From Nepenthes gracilis (lineage: Eukaryota; Streptophyta; Magnoliopsida; Caryophyllales; Nepenthaceae), in assembly GCA_033239525.1 (NCBI GenBank), contig BSYO01000020.1:11596308-11660307 (forward strand): a stretch of 64,000 bases of DNA, in the 5' to 3' direction. The notes below the pieces were generated by a model. That model was not told the DNA's origin, did no database searches, and worked only from the letters and a program-made list of their open reading frames with translations. How positions within the stretch are numbered: position 1 is the stretch's first letter; each line of letters begins with the position of its first letter. The translations under genes and the position numbers were made by a program. Below are positions 59,195 to 64,000 of this stretch, piece after piece.

Positions 59195-60085
59195 GTATGC
59201 TTATAGTGAGTTGGTACAAGAAAAAGGAACGACCCAAATCCACAATAACTTATATGCGCGCCTGGACAGTTAATGCCAACCGTTGACCTAATAGAAGGTC
59301 AAGGTAGGTGGACATGCTTCTAAAGATAGCAATTTTTTTGTTGACTAGAAGCGCCACAATAGGCCGACTCAAGAGTAAGCCTCACGTAGACCAGGCTCAA
59401 TTGGACCCACACCTCCGTACATGACCAACAACGGCTCTCTTCCCTGATTTCACGCCTTCCCAAAAGATAGTTTCTACTATTTTGGTCACTAGCAGATTTA
59501 GTGCACGTCCCGTGAGAAAAGTACTTAATTATCTTTTCCTATTAGTAACAAACCCTAACGGTAACAAAGTACAGAAGGAAAGTGAATAATCCCTAGAGCC
59601 GTTACCGCCATTAAAACTCCATGCCATAAAAGAAATTAATCCCAATAGAATGCAAGAATTAAGCCTTCCTGCTGAAGGAAGGCTGCCCAACATTTCATCT
59701 ATAAAAGCCTTCACTTCTCATACTATAGAGGCTCACTTCTCTACTACAAAAAAGCTCTCATAAGCACATGTAACGTTTTGATTGTTTTGAAAGCCCCCAC
59801 GTTTACAGAACACCGACTCTCCCTCTCTCACTGCGCTCCTCGCAAACATAGTGCTAAGAGACAACACTTCTCACGAGTCACAGAAAGCCCGCACGTCGAG
59901 AATCAAACCCACTTTACAAACACTCTTTACCTTTTCATTGCTCTCAACCATTTTACCTTCTTAAATTTTAAAAGTCGATTACTGATTTGAGTGTAAGAGT
60001 GTTTTCGGTAAGACAACCTCCCACCGACACCTGACCTCTCGTTTGTTGTAGTGGTGTGTAAGGTCCAAACTCGATAAATGGAGTC
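59195..60085 (+). repeat. Diverged solo LTR related to elements A and B
   Basis: The right half repeats the layout of the Tat LTR end: 'cactctttaccttttcattgctctcaacc' (59920-59950), 'gagtgtttTCGGT' (59997-60010), 'acctgacctctcgtttgt' (60029-60047), 'tagtggtgtgtaagg' (60048-60063), in the same order and spacing as 44240-44400. The left boundary follows the (TA)n tract. No internal region, so it is a solo LTR of a related subfamily. Confidence 0.5.
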
Positions 60086-62600
60086 AAATTTAAATGATTA
60101 AGTTTACCCAAATTTATTTAAAATTTAGGTTCATAAACATATAAATATATATATATATATATATAAGAATTCAAAAATAAATATTCTATTTACAAATTTG
60201 GAATTCTACGTCAACGTTCCTTCAACTTTTTCCCTTCTGTCCAACAAGATACAGCCGTGATGCTCGTTGTCGAAAGCGTCTCAGCCAGCGTCGACGATGG
60301 ACCACCCCACAAGACCGCCGAAAGATTTGTTCGTAAGGCATTCCCTGCCATGCTTTGGAATGTTCTCGACTTCACCCGGCTAATGTGGCATGATAATTAT
60401 ATTAATAAATTTGATGGTGTAAATAAAATATTTAAACAATTAATTTAAAATATTTTTTTTTTGTTAAAAAATCGGATTTGTATATAACCGTCTTACCATT
60501 TTAAAGATATATTACTATTTAATTGCTTATTTTTTAAAAATATTTTTTCTATTAAATTATTAGGTGTGTTGGATTTATTATTTAATTGACCATTTATAAT
60601 AATTATTGTGCAAAAATCTCAAATAGGGTTATTTTTATATCTAGTAACTTTAATAATTGGATTTTTCAAAGTTTATCATATGAATTTTTTTATTAATTGA
60701 GAAATATTTTTTATATTAAATATTATTATATAACTTTGTATATTTAGTAGGAATATAATTTTTAAAATTTTAAATTTCAGTCCTCCACATAAAAATAAAC
60801 AATTTAATCTAATTATTTTAAAATTAATTTTTTTAAATTTTTTTAAAATAATAAAATTATAACTTTTTACCTAAAAGTAAACACAATTAACATTAAAAAA
60901 AAGGGTCTCATAAATATCTACCCACTCCACTGTTGTTTTATTTATGTTGCCCTTTTTTAAAGTAAACTCATTCACACTAGGCATGTAGTCCTTTCAGTGA
61001 ATTATTTTTCTTTATTTTTTTAAAAAAATTTTATTGGGTACCTTTGGTTCCAAATTATGATCAATTTGGTACCAAAGTGAGGTGTTCAATGGCCCACATG
61101 CCATGCCATTGTTGCTTTTTAATAGGTAGAATAAAACAAGGTAAAAAATTATTAGTTTATTAAGAATTAAACTCATAATATTTCTGCTTCCTAACCGTCA
61201 CAGAACTTATCAAATTCTCGGACCGTTTGGAATAAGGAAACGAAATCAAAATTAGAAACCCTAATTCTAATTCTAATTCTAATTGGGCTGCTTGATTTCA
61301 TTTCCTTTGTTTGATTGCCTAAAATAATTTAAAATCAAAGTTCCAAAATCTGCACTTAAATTGAGGAAACACAATCTGTGGTATGGAAATTTATTCAGAA
61401 TAGAGAATTAGAATGTGGAGATTAAATTAGGATTGAGAGATTAGAACCCTCCCTGCATAGGTAACACTTTCCCAAAGCCCCTGTTCATTTGCATGTTAAA
61501 AGTATTATAATTACTTCTTGGGTTTGAGGAGACTACTGCAATTACATATCTCTGCAAACACTTATCCTCTCTATCTCTATCTCTCTCTCTCTCTTTCAAT
61601 TGTTAAATGTGCAGAGATTATTAGAAACCCATTCATCATCTGATGAGACTATGAGGTGACAAGAGAAGAGAGTTAATTATGGAGGGAGCTGTCATATCTG
61701 TGGCCGCTATAACTATGCGGTATGTAAGTGGAATGCATTAACTGTCCACTATTAGGTTAGACAGTAAGAGTTAGAGATGGATAATCACTCAAATCTGACC
61801 CACAACGATTGTTCGGATTCGACCATATAAAAAATTATAAATATAGAAAATAATATCAATCTCATGCCATAATGATAAATATGACTGTTAAAGGCTAAAA
61901 ATATCTATTACATCTAAATCTAAGGACAAGATATAGACCAAAAATGTATTAAAATAAAATATAAGTTTCTGAATGTATGCCTATAACATAGAGATAAAAA
62001 ACTTCTCTAGCTAGGCACTCATACACTATTAAATCAATAGCTCTCCTCTTTAGCTCTAGACTCAACTATCTCTATCTTGTGCTACTTTAGAAGAAACAAT
62101 AATGTTGGATCAAAAGTTCAATAAATAATTTCGGTCAAAGTCAATAATAGCAAAAAATAAGCTATTCAGGGAACTCATCCATTAAAATAAGTTTTAAAAT
62201 AATATGTAATATATAAAAAGCTATAATCATTCCCAAATATTAATAAAGTAATAACTATTAATGACATCAATGAATTGATTAATAAGGATTGTTTAATAAA
62301 CGATATTAATAAATAATTTTTATGATGTCAACTTTATAAACGATTTCGATATTTGAAAGGATATCAACTGGATCTCAACAAATATCAATCAATAAATATA
62401 ATAAGGTCTCAAAATATCCTAAACACTAAGGTCCTCTATTAGATTTTCTAACAATTCAAGTCAATGTGAGGTCCTAACAATATTGGATCAATAAATCCCT
62501 ATGGATCTTATATTATTACTATGATGTACAGTATTTTCAACTGAAATTTCGACAGAATTTTGACTGTAATACGGTTATCGGCCCAATATAAACCTGTATA
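60086..62600. other. AT-rich intergenic DNA; no supported gene
   Basis: Holds a (TA)n tract at 60142-60163, an (AATTCT)n hexamer run at 61259-61285 and a CT-rich run at 61564-61600. A GC-richer island at 60230-60390 is open for 63 codons on the plus strand (SVSASVDDGPPHKTAERFVR) but no family is recognised. Confidence 0.5.
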
Positions 62601-64000
62601 AAATCCCTGTATAGCATAACATACAAATCCCTTATATATAACATAGGATCTAAATGCCACAAAAACCCCACATGGTATCAACGACATAATTTCGGTATGA
62701 CGTTGGCTCAAAATAAATACCACTAGGTACCCAACTAACTATAATAACCTGCGAAAGTATATACATTCAATAATATAGCATACTATGGGTATATCATCAT
62801 CAATATATGCATACAACCACATATAAAATCCATTAGAAATATAAAATATCTCATAAGAAGGTACAAGATTGTATAACTAAGTCCATAAGGTCATATTCCA
62901 TGTCTTCAAGCCTAACTAACTCAAATCCTCTATACCGCCTCATTGGGTGTAAACTCATACTCATCTGAGGAAAGAAAACAGTAAGGGTGAGTCAAATACT
63001 CAATAAGACACATACATAATAAAGAACATGTAAATTTCATAATCAAAATCATTATAATGCATATAAGAGGGAATAGAGATGTATAGGAGATCATAAAATA
63101 TAATTTAGAAAATAATGCTTTTATAATTCGTTTCAAATTTCTTTAGTTTATTTCCTTTTTTTTTCTTAATCATCAGATCATACCAAAAACTTATTTCGTT
63201 GGGGGCCACGGCTAATAGGTTTTACTGACTAAAGGAACGGTCAATCGTAATTTGAATTGTGTTTACTCCGACACAAATAAAAGCCATCTCCTCCTATTCA
63301 AAACCCAGAGGCGGGCCATCTACGTACAACCTCTATAGACGAGGCGAATAGCAGCACGCGACACCAAAGCAGATAATGACCTTCCACTATAATATATTAA
63401 AGTATACCAAAATATACTATCTGCTGAACAATTCTTTGTTCAAGTTCTTAGTTACTTATTTCTTTACGGAATTCTACTTTTAAGTATAAAACTCTTCGTT
63501 CCCACTCTACTAGAGAATAGTCCATCAATTTATCACTTAATTACAGAATATCCTTCCATCATTTCTTTTTTCATAAGTATATTCAGATACATATTTTCAT
63601 ATTCCTCGTGAGCTTAAATTCTCACGCTATCTTAAGTTTTATGCATAAATTCCTTTGGAGTTTAAAAGAATTAGGAAATCCTTGTCATATTAAATCAAAC
63701 ATAACTTTTAAAATTCTTGATACGAATGTGGATAATTAGTCCTCATGAATTCATGTTTTCACATACTTATAATTTCATACACAAATTACCATAAAGTTTG
63801 AGGCATATAAGAAATTTTTACCGTAATAAGCCAAATATAATTTTAGAGTTTCCAAATGTCAAATCCCTTTACGAATGCATATAACATAATTTTTAGAGTA
63901 TATATAAGATAACACATTTAACATACAGCGGTTAAACATTACTATTTGCATTCGATAATATTTTCAAAATATATAAAATTTATATATATGAATTTGTTTG
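62601..64000 (-). repeat. Partial LTR-like block resembling LTRs D and E
   Basis: Phrases match the others in order: 'cctgcgaaagtatatacat' (62750; compare 36870), 'catctgaggaaagaaaacag' then 'actcaataagacacatac' (62962-63018; compare 37095-37140 and 31055-31105), a GC patch near 63300-63360 followed by 'ataatatattaaagtatacc' (63391; compare 31475-31505), and 'cggttaaacattactatt' (63930; compare 37743). It runs off the window, so whether it is solo or part of a full element is unknown. Confidence 0.55.

Overview
This is nuclear DNA from a flowering plant. The evidence is Ty3/gypsy Tat-lineage and Ty1/copia Sirevirus-like retrotransposons, plant-type GT-AG introns, a phytocyanin (early nodulin-like) gene, and decayed exons of a plant-type DEAH-box splicing helicase. 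The species cannot be named from the sequence. Only one gene looks intact. Almost everything else is transposon-derived or decayed. Two assembly gaps (runs of N) interrupt the window.

Layout. 1-9097: a decayed Tat-lineage Ty3/gypsy element (element A) on the minus strand, with its 5' LTR at 7852-9097; its 3' end lies outside the window. 9098-11380: AT-rich DNA with microsatellites, a duplicated ~170 bp block and an integrase scrap. 11380-16290: a second decayed Tat-like element (C) on the plus strand. 16489-26240: a large imperfect inverted repeat whose arms carry matching exons of a DEAH-box RNA helicase pseudogene; a solo LTR (F) with an 18-bp minisatellite sits in the spacer. The right-arm pseudogene continues on the minus strand to about 28800. 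29800-33500: AT-rich DNA with a solo-LTR-like block (E). 33503-36060: a short Sirevirus-like Ty1/copia remnant on the minus strand. 36636-43173: a minus-strand, apparently non-coding LTR element (D) with long LTRs. 43177-53858: a near-complete but heavily mutated Tat-lineage element (B) on the plus strand. 54253-57239: a two-exon gene for an early nodulin-like phytocyanin. 57240-64000: AT-rich intergenic DNA with a diverged solo LTR and part of another LTR-like block.

Elements A and B are copies of one family: LTRs of about 1.25-1.3 kb, then gag, protease, reverse transcriptase, RNase H, a second RNase H, integrase, and about 3.5 kb between integrase and the 3' LTR. That long 3' region holds a ~36-bp tandem array and a conserved coding-like stretch on the opposite strand to pol. 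The LTRs of D, E and F resemble each other in layout; D and F carry different internal tandem arrays (13/39 bp and 18 bp). All retroelement reading frames are broken. No CRISPR array, bacterial operon, rRNA or tRNA gene was recognised.
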